From Acidobacteriota bacterium (GTDB taxonomy: Bacteria > Acidobacteriota > Vicinamibacteria > Vicinamibacterales > UBA8438): a DNA stretch of 25,299 bases. Positions 1 through 7,525 of this stretch are shown one piece after another. The position numbers and the translations under genes are program-made. Position 1 is the first letter of the stretch; every line of letters begins with the position of its first letter. Under the pieces are notes generated by a model. The model made no database searches, was not told where the DNA came from, and saw nothing but the letters and a program-made list of their open reading frames with translations. The stretch lies in the NCBI GenBank assembly GCA_003533545.1, contig DQEK01000268.1, positions 1-25,299 of the forward strand. The letters run 5' to 3'.

Positions 1-1122
1 ACTGATTCGTCCCTTTTCCGAGGGTGTCGTCAACCCCGCGAGTTCGGCGGACCAGGCGGTCTTCTCGGCGGCAATCTCGGCGAGACGCGCCTCGTTGCGC
101 ACGGGTGCCGAGTTCGAGGCCTGTAACCGCGCCAGTAGCGCCTCGGCGGCCAGTCCGGCATCCCCTCGGATACCCAGAGCGATAGGCTTCACTAGCCCGA
201 GCACGCGCGCGTCGGTGTCGACCTGAACCACTTCGGCTTTAGTCGGCCAGTAGTCGATTCCATGTTGCGGCAACGTGCCGAAGGGTCCGAGCCGGCTCCC
301 AAGCGCCAGTACCATGTCGGCCTTTTCGATCAGGCGCATCGCCGCCTTGGAACCCTGATACCCGAGCGGCCCGCAGGCTAGTTCGTGACTCGCCGGGAAG
401 GCATCGTTGTGCAGGTAACTGGTTACGACTGGGCATGAAAGGTGTTCGGCTAGCCGCCGGGCCGCATCCACACCATCGCCCATCACGAGGCCGCCACCGG
501 CAATGATGACCGGACAGCGGGCGCCGGCCAGCATCTCCGCTGCCCGGTCGAGCGATTCGGCCCCACCAGCACTTCGTTCGACGGGCTGGGGTGTCGCGAT
601 CGTGGTCTCGAGTTCCCCGTAGAAGTAGTCGCGGGGAATATTGACCTGCACCGGTCCGCGTTCATCGAGGGCAATAGTGAAAGCCCGATGAGTCAACTCC
701 GCGATACGGGAGGGCGAATTCACGTGGACCTGATACCGCGTAATCTTCGAGAAGATCGGTACCTGGTCCGTCTCTTGGAACCCGCCCAGTCCGGCCGTCG
801 TACTCCCCGCCTCCGGCGTGATTGCCACAACAGGCGAATGGGCCCAGTAGGCGGCGGCGATCGCGGTCACGAAGTTGGTCACACCCGGTCCGTTCTGTGC
901 GATACACACCCCGTGGCAGTTCGTCACACGCGAGTAACCATCGGCCATGTGGGCCGCGTTCTGCTCGTGCGCCACCGACACCAGACGGATCCCGGCCAGT
1001 GGGAACAGGTCCATCGCATCCATGTAGGCTGACCCAGCAATGCCGAAGACCGTGGTCACGCCGTGGGCGACCAACGTCTCGACGAACGCCTCGCTGGGGG
1101 TCATACGAGTCATCTCACTCAT
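1..1122 (-). CDS. xsc: Sulfoacetaldehyde acetyltransferase (Xsc), N-terminal 374 residues, cut by the window edge
   Basis: The minus strand reads open from ATG at 1122 to base 1 with no stop, giving 374 codons of a protein that is usually about 590-600 aa. Xsc is a thiamine-diphosphate enzyme that converts sulfoacetaldehyde plus phosphate to acetyl phosphate and sulfite, the desulfonation step of taurine and isethionate breakdown in the cytoplasm. The TPP-binding Pyr domain holds the activating glutamate in AHEQNAAHMADGYSR (E53). It is followed by GVCIAQNGPGVTN (71-83), AYWAHSPVVAITPEAG (91-106), NIPRDYFYGE (161-170), GPLGYQGSKAAM (251-262) and GPFGTLPQHGIDYW (279-292). These blocks match Xsc rather than acetolactate synthase, as I recall the families. 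Further in-frame ATGs at 1113 and 1104 are possible starts; the 1122 start has only a weak GGGAG upstream. The next gene upstream on this strand is 177 bases away. The PP domain lies outside the window. I am sure of the TPP-enzyme family and fairly sure of Xsc. Confidence 0.88.
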   Translation of the reverse strand, partial: MSEMTRMTPSEAFVETLVAHGVTTVFGIAGSAYMDAMDLFPLAGIRLVSVAHEQNAAHMADGYSRVTNCHGVCIAQNGPGVTNFVTAIAAAYWAHSPVVAITPEAGSTTAGLGGFQETDQVPIFSKITRYQVHVNSPSRIAELTHRAFTIALDERGPVQVNIPRDYFYGELETTIATPQPVERSAGGAESLDRAAEMLAGARCPVIIAGGGLVMGDGVDAARRLAEHLSCPVVTSYLHNDAFPASHELACGPLGYQGSKAAMRLIEKADMVLALGSRLGPFGTLPQHGIDYWPTKAEVVQVDTDARVLGLVKPIALGIRGDAGLAAEALLARLQASNSAPVRNEARLAEIAAEKTAWSAELAGLTTPSEKGRIS

Positions 1123-1299
1123 GCGGCGATTGCTCCCGGTTTTGGCCCGCTGGCGCCCAGGTCGGCCGTTCCTGGCGACGCGCTGCGTGTTTATCGAATG
1201 TCTTACTGGGCTGGACGCTGGCTCCCCAACACACCCTCCCCGCACCGAGACGAACCCACTCGCATCTCGGTTGACTCTAGCCGGATCCCACCTGGCAGC

Positions 1300-2295
1300 T
1301 CAGGGACGCAGCTCGCGTCCCAGACGCTCAAGATTCCGCGCACCCGCCAGGATGCCATACAGCCCGATGTTGCCTTCATGGCACGCGTATTCGAACAGCT
1401 GACCGTCGGTACGCCGGAACGGCATCATAACGGTATACGGAGCGGTATAGACCGTGGGATCCGTAACGGTGTACTCGTAGGCGACAGTGTCGGGGTCGAG
1501 CCTGGTCAAACGTTCAATTAAGTGCATGTCCGGACCGGTGCCACCATTCTCCCGACCCCGAAACTGAGTCGTTTCGATGACCAGAGTCTCGCCTTCCCAA
1601 TGGGCCCGCGACACGCCGGCGAGCTGCGGGAACGAGGGTTTCGCAGTGTCTCCGATCGGGATGAGCCTCGCCTGTCTCGCCTGTTCGGTGAGAATCGCCA
1701 CATACCCTGGCGTCTGGAAAACCATCAGGTTGTTGTTGTAGGCGCCGGTCCGAATTGGTGGACCAGATTTAGAGAACATGATGCAACGATCGCCCATGCT
1801 TCGATTCTCATACGAATCGTACCGATGCTCCTCCTGATACGCGCGGCGTTCCTGGGCTGCCGCACGAGCAGCTTCCGTTTGCGGTGGAAGCCGGCCGTCG
1901 GGTGGATCGACAACCAGTGAGGTTCGTTTGTCCGAGGTCAACTCGATGCCGCGCTCGTACCAGAATTCGTTGTACGACAGCACCCCGCCCTCCGACCGTG
2001 GCCGGTAGCCGCCAGAGCCCTTCTCCGGGTCGAACAGGTCGCGATTTTGGCGAGTCCGTTCTGACGCCTCAAATGCCGCAGCCTCCTCGACCGTCAGGTT
2101 CTCTTGCCCCTCGAACTGGGCGGGCCGCTGGAGCGGTGTCAGCGTGCGGAAGGTAAAGACGCCGGAAACATGTGGCTGACCGTCCGGAGTCCGCATCGGC
2201 ATCCGGCCCCCGGCCGACTGGGCCGCAACCGGCTGGGTTGCAAGCATGACCAGGATTGCCAGACTGAAGAACGTCCCGAAGCATTTCTTGAACAT
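1300..2295 (-). CDS. Secreted conserved protein of unknown function
   Basis: This 331-aa protein begins with a clear Sec signal peptide (MFKKCFGTFFSLAILVMLA, cleavage near AAQS). The mature part opens with RMPMRTPDGQPHVSGVFTFR and a 'TPLQRPAQFEGQENLT' stretch. I know this opening as a recurring, uncharacterised exported family of Acidobacteria and related environmental genomes. The middle has ERRAYQEEHRYDSYENRSMGDRC, and the end has a conserved-looking ACHEGNIGLYGILAGAR. No catalytic motif was recognised. The frame is open 58 codons further upstream, but ATG 2295 is chosen because GGGAGA lies 7 bases before it (plus-strand 2302-2307) and the signal peptide starts exactly there. The gene is divergent from the PQQ dehydrogenase across a 418-base region and precedes xsc on the same strand. 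Function is unknown; a role beside PQQ or periplasmic oxidation is only a guess from neighbours. Confidence 0.85.
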   Translation of the reverse strand: MFKKCFGTFFSLAILVMLATQPVAAQSAGGRMPMRTPDGQPHVSGVFTFRTLTPLQRPAQFEGQENLTVEEAAAFEASERTRQNRDLFDPEKGSGGYRPRSEGGVLSYNEFWYERGIELTSDKRTSLVVDPPDGRLPPQTEAARAAAQERRAYQEEHRYDSYENRSMGDRCIMFSKSGPPIRTGAYNNNLMVFQTPGYVAILTEQARQARLIPIGDTAKPSFPQLAGVSRAHWEGETLVIETTQFRGRENGGTGPDMHLIERLTRLDPDTVAYEYTVTDPTVYTAPYTVMMPFRRTDGQLFEYACHEGNIGLYGILAGARNLERLGRELRP

Positions 2296-2421
2296 CTGCA
2301 ATCTCCCATTAGTCGTGATCGACCGCCACACCCCGCTCACAGTGCCCTGTTCAACGGGGTCAACCACCGGGCGCCTCACGGTGCGACAGCAGCGTGAGTG
2401 GTTCTTTCCGCCGCAAGCCAC

Positions 2422-2427
2422 ATTATG
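2422..2427 (-). promoter_or_regulatory. Possible -10 element for the secreted-protein gene
   Basis: Read on the minus strand this is CATAAT, five of six bases of the sigma-70 -10 consensus. It would give a leader of about 120 bases before ATG 2295. The upstream -35 is poor (TTGCGC at 15 bases spacing), so this is a weak call. Confidence 0.25.
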
Positions 2428-2616
2428 GATCAACCTATGCGCGCGCAAGTTTCCTGCAGATGCCCACAATTGACCAATTGAACAGTCTGGAAAGGCAGAC
2501 CATTTTTAGCCGATACCGGAAACCTGCGCAGACACATGGAGTCCGGGAACGGCACTACCCGGACGGATCCGGGCCAGAAGCCAACACGTCAAGCCACCAC
2601 CGTTTTCGCTTATGAT

Positions 2617-2641
2617 GCACTGTGCACTGCAGTGGCAGTGC
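2617..2641. promoter_or_regulatory. Nested dyad, possible operator upstream of PQQ dehydrogenase
   Basis: The sequence reads gcactg-tg-cactg | cagtg-g-cagtgc. The centre is a perfect 10-base palindrome (cactgcagtg, 2625-2634), flanked by a second matching 6-base arm pair (gcactg 2617-2622, cagtgc 2636-2641). Four copies of CACTG/CAGTG in alternating orientation fit a dimeric or tandem DNA-binding protein site. It lies 73 bases before the dehydrogenase start. No regulator gene is in the window, so binding is inferred only from symmetry. Confidence 0.35.
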
Positions 2642-2700
2642 TCATTGGAGCCTATCCTTCGGCGGCGCATGAGGGGGACCTACGTCCCTTTGATACGAAC

Positions 2701-2706
2701 GAGGAA
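2701..2706 (+). promoter_or_regulatory. Ribosome binding site that fixes the PQQ dehydrogenase start
   Basis: GAGGAA sits 7 bases before ATG 2714. The frame is open for a further 34 codons upstream (from 2612), but only this start has a strong Shine-Dalgarno sequence and places a signal peptide at the N-terminus. Confidence 0.75.
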
Positions 2707-2713
2707 CCACCAT

Positions 2714-4672
2714 ATGAGAGTGCTATCGACAATGACCGTAAGCTGCGTGACGGCCGCGTTGGTAAGCGTCACAGGGCCGGTCTCGGCCCAGGAACCGTCG
2801 ACGGCGAACGGCGAGTGGCCTTCCTATGGCGGCAATCTCTCGCATGACCGCTACTCACCACTCGACCAAATCACGCCTGACAACTTCAACGACCTCGAAT
2901 TGGCATGGCGGTTCAACACCGACAACCTCGGTCCGCGACCAGAAAACAACTACCAATCGACGCCGTTAATGGTGAACGGCATCCTGTATGTGACTGCCGG
3001 TTCTAGGCGAGCCGCGGTCGCCCTCGACCCCACGACCGGCGAGCTGTTGTGGATGCACCGGGTCGACGAAGGAGAACGAGGGTCCACCGCACCGCGGCGG
3101 CTGTCTGGCCGCGGACTCACTTACTGGAACGACGGTGTAGACGGCGTCATCATGTATGTTACGCCCGGTTATCAACTGGTCGCGCTCAATGCGCTCACGG
3201 GACACCCGATGGACGGCTTTGGAGCAGACGGTATCGTCGATCTCAAGCAGAACATCGACCAAGACCTTGAGCCGACCTCAGAGATCGGTCTCCATGCCGC
3301 TCCGGTTGTTGCCGGTAACACCATCCTTATTGGCGCCGCGCATCTCCCCGGCGGAGCTCCGCCGTCCCGCACTAACGTCAAGGGCTACGTCAGAGGCTTC
3401 GACGCCAGAACCGGCGACCGCAAGTGGATTTTCCACACAATTCCGAACGGCGACGAGTTCGGAAACGACACCTGGGGCGACGGCTCGTGGCGCTACACGG
3501 GCAACACCGGAGTCTGGGGACAGATGACCATCGACCCGGAACTCAACATGGCCTATTTTCCGGTCGAAGCTCCGACCGGTGACTACTATGGCGGCCATCG
3601 TCCGGGTGACAACCTGTACTCGGGCAGCGTGGTCGCAGTCGATCTCGACACCGGTGAGCGAGCTTGGCACTATCAGACCGTGCACCACGATATCTGGGAC
3701 TGGGACCTGCCTTCGGCTCCAGTACTCCTCGACGTTACCGTCGACGGTCGAGCCATCAAAGCAGTCGTACTACCGACCAAGCAGAATTACATGTTCGTGC
3801 TTGACCGCCAGACCGGCGAGCCAATCTGGCCGATTCCAGAGGTGCCGGTGAAGCAAGGTGACGTCCCTGGCGAGTGGTACGCGCCGACCCAGCCAATCCC
3901 CACAAAACCACCGCCAGTCGACGAAACTGACCTGAGCGAAGCGCACCTCGTTGACTACACACCGGAGCTCCAGCGACGCGCGCTGGAAATTTATGGCCGG
4001 CATACCATCGGCTGGCTGTACGACCCACCGACCGTAGCCGAGCCAGGGATGCTCGGCACGTTACAGCTCCCAAACTCGACCGGTGGTGTGAACTGGCCCG
4101 GCGGCGCGGCCGATCCGGAGACCGGACTGTTCTACATCTACACGAAGACCCAAATCGGTGCCCTCGGGCTAGTCAACGATCCGGAACGCTCGGACATGGA
4201 TTTCATTCGCGGGCGCCCCGAAGGGGTTAGCTTCCGCGACGCGTCCACAAGTATTGACGGGTTCCCCATGATCAAACCCCCCTGGGGGCGAATTACCGCA
4301 CTGAACATAAACACCGGCGATATGGTCTGGCAGATTCCGCACGGCGAAGCTCCCGACAACATTCGCAACCACCCGCTGCTCGAAGGCCAAGATATCGGCC
4401 GGACCGGTTGGCCGGGTCGGGTCGGCTTGCTCATCACCAAGAACCTTGTGGTGGCGGGAGAATCTGGAACCTACACCACTGACACGGGCGAAACTGGCGC
4501 CATGCTACGCGCCTACGACAAAACCACCGGGAACGAAGTGGGAGCCGTGTATATGACGGCCCCGCAGACCGGATCGCCGATGACCTACGCCGTGGACGAC
4601 CAGCAATACATCGTGGTAGCCACCAGCGGCGGAGGCCAGTCTGGAACGCTGCTCGCATACAAGCTGCCCTGA
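2714..4672 (+). CDS. Exported PQQ-dependent dehydrogenase, glucose-dehydrogenase-like, no haem domain
   Basis: This 652-aa quinoprotein should oxidise a sugar or alcohol in the periplasm using PQQ. A signal peptide (MRVLSTMTVSCVTAALVSV, ending PVSAQE) is followed by the family opening EWPSYGGNLSHDRYSPLDQI and eight-bladed propeller repeats of the 'LDPTTGELLW' type. The active-site block HHDIWDWDLPSAP (from H324) followed by LPTKQNYMFVLDRQTGEP resembles E. coli Gcd. D329 and K356 are 27 residues apart, the same spacing as Gcd Asp466/Lys493 as I recall them. The C-terminal part has GGVNWPGGAADPETGLFYIYT. There is no CxxCH motif, and no cysteine at all in the mature chain, so neither a fused cytochrome nor the vicinal disulfide of methanol/ethanol dehydrogenases is present. 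The five-helix membrane anchor of Gcd is also absent. The epoxide-hydrolase-like gene follows after 125 bases. The substrate cannot be read from the sequence. Confidence 0.93.
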   Translation: MRVLSTMTVSCVTAALVSVTGPVSAQEPSTANGEWPSYGGNLSHDRYSPLDQITPDNFNDLELAWRFNTDNLGPRPENNYQSTPLMVNGILYVTAGSRRAAVALDPTTGELLWMHRVDEGERGSTAPRRLSGRGLTYWNDGVDGVIMYVTPGYQLVALNALTGHPMDGFGADGIVDLKQNIDQDLEPTSEIGLHAAPVVAGNTILIGAAHLPGGAPPSRTNVKGYVRGFDARTGDRKWIFHTIPNGDEFGNDTWGDGSWRYTGNTGVWGQMTIDPELNMAYFPVEAPTGDYYGGHRPGDNLYSGSVVAVDLDTGERAWHYQTVHHDIWDWDLPSAPVLLDVTVDGRAIKAVVLPTKQNYMFVLDRQTGEPIWPIPEVPVKQGDVPGEWYAPTQPIPTKPPPVDETDLSEAHLVDYTPELQRRALEIYGRHTIGWLYDPPTVAEPGMLGTLQLPNSTGGVNWPGGAADPETGLFYIYTKTQIGALGLVNDPERSDMDFIRGRPEGVSFRDASTSIDGFPMIKPPWGRITALNINTGDMVWQIPHGEAPDNIRNHPLLEGQDIGRTGWPGRVGLLITKNLVVAGESGTYTTDTGETGAMLRAYDKTTGNEVGAVYMTAPQTGSPMTYAVDDQQYIVVATSGGGQSGTLLAYKLP

Positions 4673-4767
4673 CGCCACGGTCTCGGCAGACACACATTTC
4701 GCGGCCACCCCCTGCCCGTTGACGCTACGACGTCGGCGGGTGGGTCTTCGTTCAGGTCTTCTGCCGG

Positions 4768-4790
4768 CGAGAACTCGAGACAAGTTCTCG
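4768..4790. promoter_or_regulatory. Perfect inverted repeat directly before the hydrolase start
   Basis: An 8-base stem, cgagaact (4768-4775) and agttctcg (4783-4790), surrounds a 7-base loop and ends 8 bases before ATG 4798. It lacks a T-run, so it is not a typical terminator. It occupies the place where a ribosome binding site should be. It could be an operator or an mRNA hairpin limiting translation of the hydrolase. The role is inferred. Confidence 0.35.
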
Positions 4791-4797
4791 ACATGTC

Positions 4798-5682
4798 ATG
4801 ACATCCCCGGCCGTCACCACACGCTTTGTTGACGCAAACGGACTCCGGTTCGAAGTCCACGAATGCGGCGAAGGGGATCGTCTAGCGTTGTGCCTGCACG
4901 GATTCCCGGAAAGCGCATTCTCCTGGCGGTACCAGCTCCCCTGTCTGGCGCAGCTGGGCTACCGGGTCTGGGCGCCAAACCTGCGTGGCTACGGCCGGTC
5001 GAGCCGCCCCGATCGGGTCGAAGATTACCGTGTCAATCACCTCGTAGCGGACGTCGAAGCATTGATTGACGCCGCCGGGCCGACTCATACGCTGCTCATC
5101 GGCCATGACTGGGGCGGGATCCTCGCTTGGATAATCGCAACCGGCAAACGTCGGGCACTCGATGGTCTCGTCATCATGAATGCCCCTCATCCGGCACGGT
5201 TTGCCCAACAGCTGTTCACCTGGAGCCAGATTCGACGGTCGTGGTACGCGTTCGCGTTTCAGATCCCGAGGCTTCCGGAATTCTTTCTGGGTCGCCGAGA
5301 GGCCCGCGGTATCGCCGCGATATTCCGCAACATGGCCGTAGACAAGAGTCGGTTCCCACGCGACGTCCTCGACGTGTATCGAAAGCAGGCCCTCGAACCG
5401 GGAGCTCTGACCGCCATGGTCAATTACTACCGAGCCAATCTCGGTCTCGGATGGAGACAACGAGCTGAACAAGCGGACCCCATCGACGTACCGACGTTAC
5501 TCGTGTGGGGCGAGGCTGATACCGCCCTAGGTAAAGAGCTGACGTTCGGCACCGAACAACTGGTGAAGCACTTGACGATTCGCTACTTGCCGGACGTCTC
5601 GCATTGGGTGCAGCAAGAAGCGCCTGAACAGGTTAACGGAATCCTTGAATCCTGGCTGGCCCAGCACAGACCGGCTGATTGA
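4798..5682 (+). CDS. Alpha/beta hydrolase, epoxide-hydrolase type
   Basis: This 294-aa cytoplasmic protein (no signal peptide) has the features of soluble epoxide hydrolases. The oxyanion HGFPE motif is at 34-38 and the nucleophile motif GHDWGG carries aspartate D104. The acid is in WGEADTAL (D241) and the catalytic histidine in VSHWVQQE (H269). Two cap-domain tyrosines, in RRSWYAF (Y150) and MVNYYRA (Y210/Y211), are the pair that polarises the epoxide in this family. They argue for epoxide hydrolase over haloalkane dehalogenase or fluoroacetate dehalogenase, which share the aspartate. Start ATG 4798 has no Shine-Dalgarno sequence; a perfect hairpin lies there instead. It follows the PQQ dehydrogenase on the same strand. 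The natural substrate is unknown. Confidence 0.88.
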   Translation: MTSPAVTTRFVDANGLRFEVHECGEGDRLALCLHGFPESAFSWRYQLPCLAQLGYRVWAPNLRGYGRSSRPDRVEDYRVNHLVADVEALIDAAGPTHTLLIGHDWGGILAWIIATGKRRALDGLVIMNAPHPARFAQQLFTWSQIRRSWYAFAFQIPRLPEFFLGRREARGIAAIFRNMAVDKSRFPRDVLDVYRKQALEPGALTAMVNYYRANLGLGWRQRAEQADPIDVPTLLVWGEADTALGKELTFGTEQLVKHLTIRYLPDVSHWVQQEAPEQVNGILESWLAQHRPAD

Positions 5683-5883
5683 ATATTAGCGTAGCACTGG
5701 GAGTCGAGAACCTACCGGCTTACGTACGCGGTGCCCCCGGGACAATCCGACCAGCGCGGCACCTGTAACACCCCTAGCGAAGTCGCAGCAGAACAGCGGG
5801 TGGTGAAACGCCCTCCGTTCAAGCACCGCGGACTAGTCGCCGCTAGCATCGATGGAGAGCCGGTAGTACGCTGCGCGTGCGAC

Positions 5884-5890
5884 GAGGAGG
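5884..5890 (+). promoter_or_regulatory. Ribosome binding site that fixes the crotonase start
   Basis: GAGGAGG ends 10 bases before ATG 5901. The frame is open for eight codons further upstream (to ATG 5877), but those codons would overlap this site, and MYETIRYAVED is the usual crotonase N-terminus. Confidence 0.7.
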
Positions 5891-5900
5891 ACTGATCGCG

Positions 5901-6761
5901 ATGTACGAAACCATCCGATATGCCGTTGAAGACCCAATCGCAACCATCACGCTGAACCGCCCGGATCGACTCAATGCGTTGACGGGCCTCATGCTGGCGG
6001 AACTCCAACAGGCCATGAAAACCGCCGAAGAAGACGAACGCGTGGTGGGCATATTGCTGACTGGTGCCGGTCGGGGCTTCTGTGCTGGTGCCGACATGGA
6101 ACGCCTGCAAGCTACTAGCCAGGGCAAGACCCGCTCGTCGGTTGAGGTCAAACCGACGGAAAAACCTGGTGACTTCGACATGCTTGGCGACGACTATCGG
6201 CTAGGGCACGCCTACCTAATGGCGATCCGCAAACCTATCGTGGCCGCGATCAACGGACCGTGCGCCGGACTAGGGTTCGTTATCGCAATGTTGTGCGATA
6301 TTCGATTTGCTTCCGACCGTGCCCTATTCACCACCGCGTTCGCTCAACGCGGCCTCGTTGCCGAACACGGGATCAGTTGGCTCCTGCCACGGCTAGTCGG
6401 GCCCGCCAACGCCATGGATATCCTACTCACGGGACGCAAGTTCGACGGCGCCGAGGCCGAGCGACTAGGAGTCGTAAACCGCATGATCGAGCACGATCGA
6501 CTACTCGAACATACGCGAACATATCTGGCCACGATGGCCACCACCGCAGCACCGAAGTCCCTTCAGAGCATGAAACATCAGGTCTACAAACACCTCGACG
6601 TGTCACTAGGGGACGCGTTACGCGAGTCCCTCGCCTTGATGGAGCAGAGCCTTCGACACGCCGATTTCAAGGAAGGCGTGAACTCGTACCTCGAGAAGCG
6701 ACCACCCCGCTTCACGCGGATCGTCATCGGCCCACCTACGACCGAGGCACCGTCCGAGTGA
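5901..6761 (+). CDS. Enoyl-CoA hydratase/isomerase (crotonase) family protein
   Basis: This 286-aa cytoplasmic protein acts on a CoA thioester. It shows the N-terminal ITLNRPDRLNAL, the oxyanion-hole strands GRGFCAGADM (58-66) and INGPCAGLGF (117-126), and the downstream block RGLVAEHGISWLLPRLVG (150-167). Aligned by eye to rat enoyl-CoA hydratase, the two hydratase glutamates (Glu144 and Glu164) fall on V127 and F147. The only acid in the pocket region is E155, at the position of Asp145 in 4-chlorobenzoyl-CoA dehalogenase and of the isomerase acid in Eci/PaaG-type enzymes. An isomerase or other crotonase chemistry is therefore more likely than classical hydration. Its stop overlaps the GTG start of the LOG gene by 4 bases, so the two are probably translated together. 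Family assignment is firm; the reaction is not. Confidence 0.9.
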   Translation: MYETIRYAVEDPIATITLNRPDRLNALTGLMLAELQQAMKTAEEDERVVGILLTGAGRGFCAGADMERLQATSQGKTRSSVEVKPTEKPGDFDMLGDDYRLGHAYLMAIRKPIVAAINGPCAGLGFVIAMLCDIRFASDRALFTTAFAQRGLVAEHGISWLLPRLVGPANAMDILLTGRKFDGAEAERLGVVNRMIEHDRLLEHTRTYLATMATTAAPKSLQSMKHQVYKHLDVSLGDALRESLALMEQSLRHADFKEGVNSYLEKRPPRFTRIVIGPPTTEAPSE

Positions 6762-7525
6762 CCCCCGAAACGGAATCCGGCGGCCACGATGACCGCATCC
6801 TACTTGAGGGGCCACAAAGTCGCATCCGAGACCTGTCGCTGGTCGTCCGGTCACTACGAGACTTTCTGACAGGATTTCGAGGGCTGCATTTCGTCGGTCC
6901 CTGTGTCACCGTCTTCGGTTCGGCGAGGTTCCAAGAAGACCACCCCTACTACACGCTGGGACGTGAGGTCGGAGCCGGACTCGCGCGGCTCGGTTTTACC
7001 GTGATGACCGGAGGCGGTCCTGGATTAATGGAGGCAGCGAACCGCGGCGCACAAGAGGCCGGTGGGCGCTCAGTCGCCTGCAATATCCGGCTGCCGAACG
7101 AAGAGGCACCAAACGCTTATCTCGACCACTCCGTGCAAACCCACTACTTCTTCGTTCGCAAGATTCTGCTGTTCAAATACTCCTATGCCTTTGTCGCATT
7201 ACCCGGTGGCTTCGGCACAATGGACGAGCTGTTCGAAGCCTTGACCCTCGTGCAGACGCGGCGAATGCAGGGCTTCCCAATCGTGTTAATGGGCACCAGT
7301 TACTGGCGCCGATTACTACACCTCATTCATCGAATGGAGCGGGAGGGTGCGATTAGCCCACGGGACCTCAGCTTGTGGCTAACAACCGACGATCTCGGCG
7401 AAGCCCTCGCACATATCCGCACGCACACCGTCGATCGGTTTGGGCTACTCGAACGGCGACGACCACGTGCGTCCAAAATTCTGGGTGAAACCAACGTCGC
7501 GGCCAAGTCTGCAGGACCAGATTAG
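6758..7525 (+). CDS. LOG-family protein (lysine-decarboxylase-like fold, nucleotide phosphoribohydrolase)
   Basis: This 255-aa protein of the TIGR00730/LOG family cleaves nucleoside 5'-monophosphates to base and ribose 5-phosphate in characterised members (plant LOG, bacterial PpnN). Motifs seen are VTVFGSAR (50-57), GGGPGLMEAANRGA (85-98), FFVRKILL with the R-K pair (R134, K135) and the signature PGGFGTMDE (149-157). The 'PGGxGTxxE' motif is also the one long misannotated as lysine decarboxylase. The frame is open far upstream (to 6260) inside the crotonase gene. The GTG at 6758 is chosen because it overlaps the crotonase stop (GTGA), has GAGG upstream at 6743-6746 and starts just before the family begins. 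Its stop overlaps the stop of the converging HMA gene. The link to crotonase is positional only. Confidence 0.88.
   Translation: MTPETESGGHDDRILLEGPQSRIRDLSLVVRSLRDFLTGFRGLHFVGPCVTVFGSARFQEDHPYYTLGREVGAGLARLGFTVMTGGGPGLMEAANRGAQEAGGRSVACNIRLPNEEAPNAYLDHSVQTHYFFVRKILLFKYSYAFVALPGGFGTMDELFEALTLVQTRRMQGFPIVLMGTSYWRRLLHLIHRMEREGAISPRDLSLWLTTDDLGEALAHIRTHTVDRFGLLERRRPRASKILGETNVAAKSAGPD

Larger units (their letters stand above)
2296..2713. other. Divergent intergenic region between secreted protein and PQQ dehydrogenase
   Basis: These 418 bases lie between two genes that point away from each other, so they must hold both promoters or leaders. No ORF here has a convincing ribosome site or recognisable product. 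Visible items are a CATAAT -10-like hexamer for the minus strand at 2422-2427 without a good -35, TTGACC/TTGAAC at about 2471-2484 without a good plus-strand -10, a short perfect stem (cccgga cgga tccggg) at about 2558-2573, and the larger dyad listed separately at 2617-2641. No protein-coding remnant was recognised. Confidence 0.6.

Noticed and set aside
6260..6757. Long N-terminal extension of the LOG protein
   Set aside because: The extension is out of frame inside the crotonase gene, is Arg/Thr-rich and unlike any domain; the GTG at 6758 overlapping the crotonase stop is the natural start.
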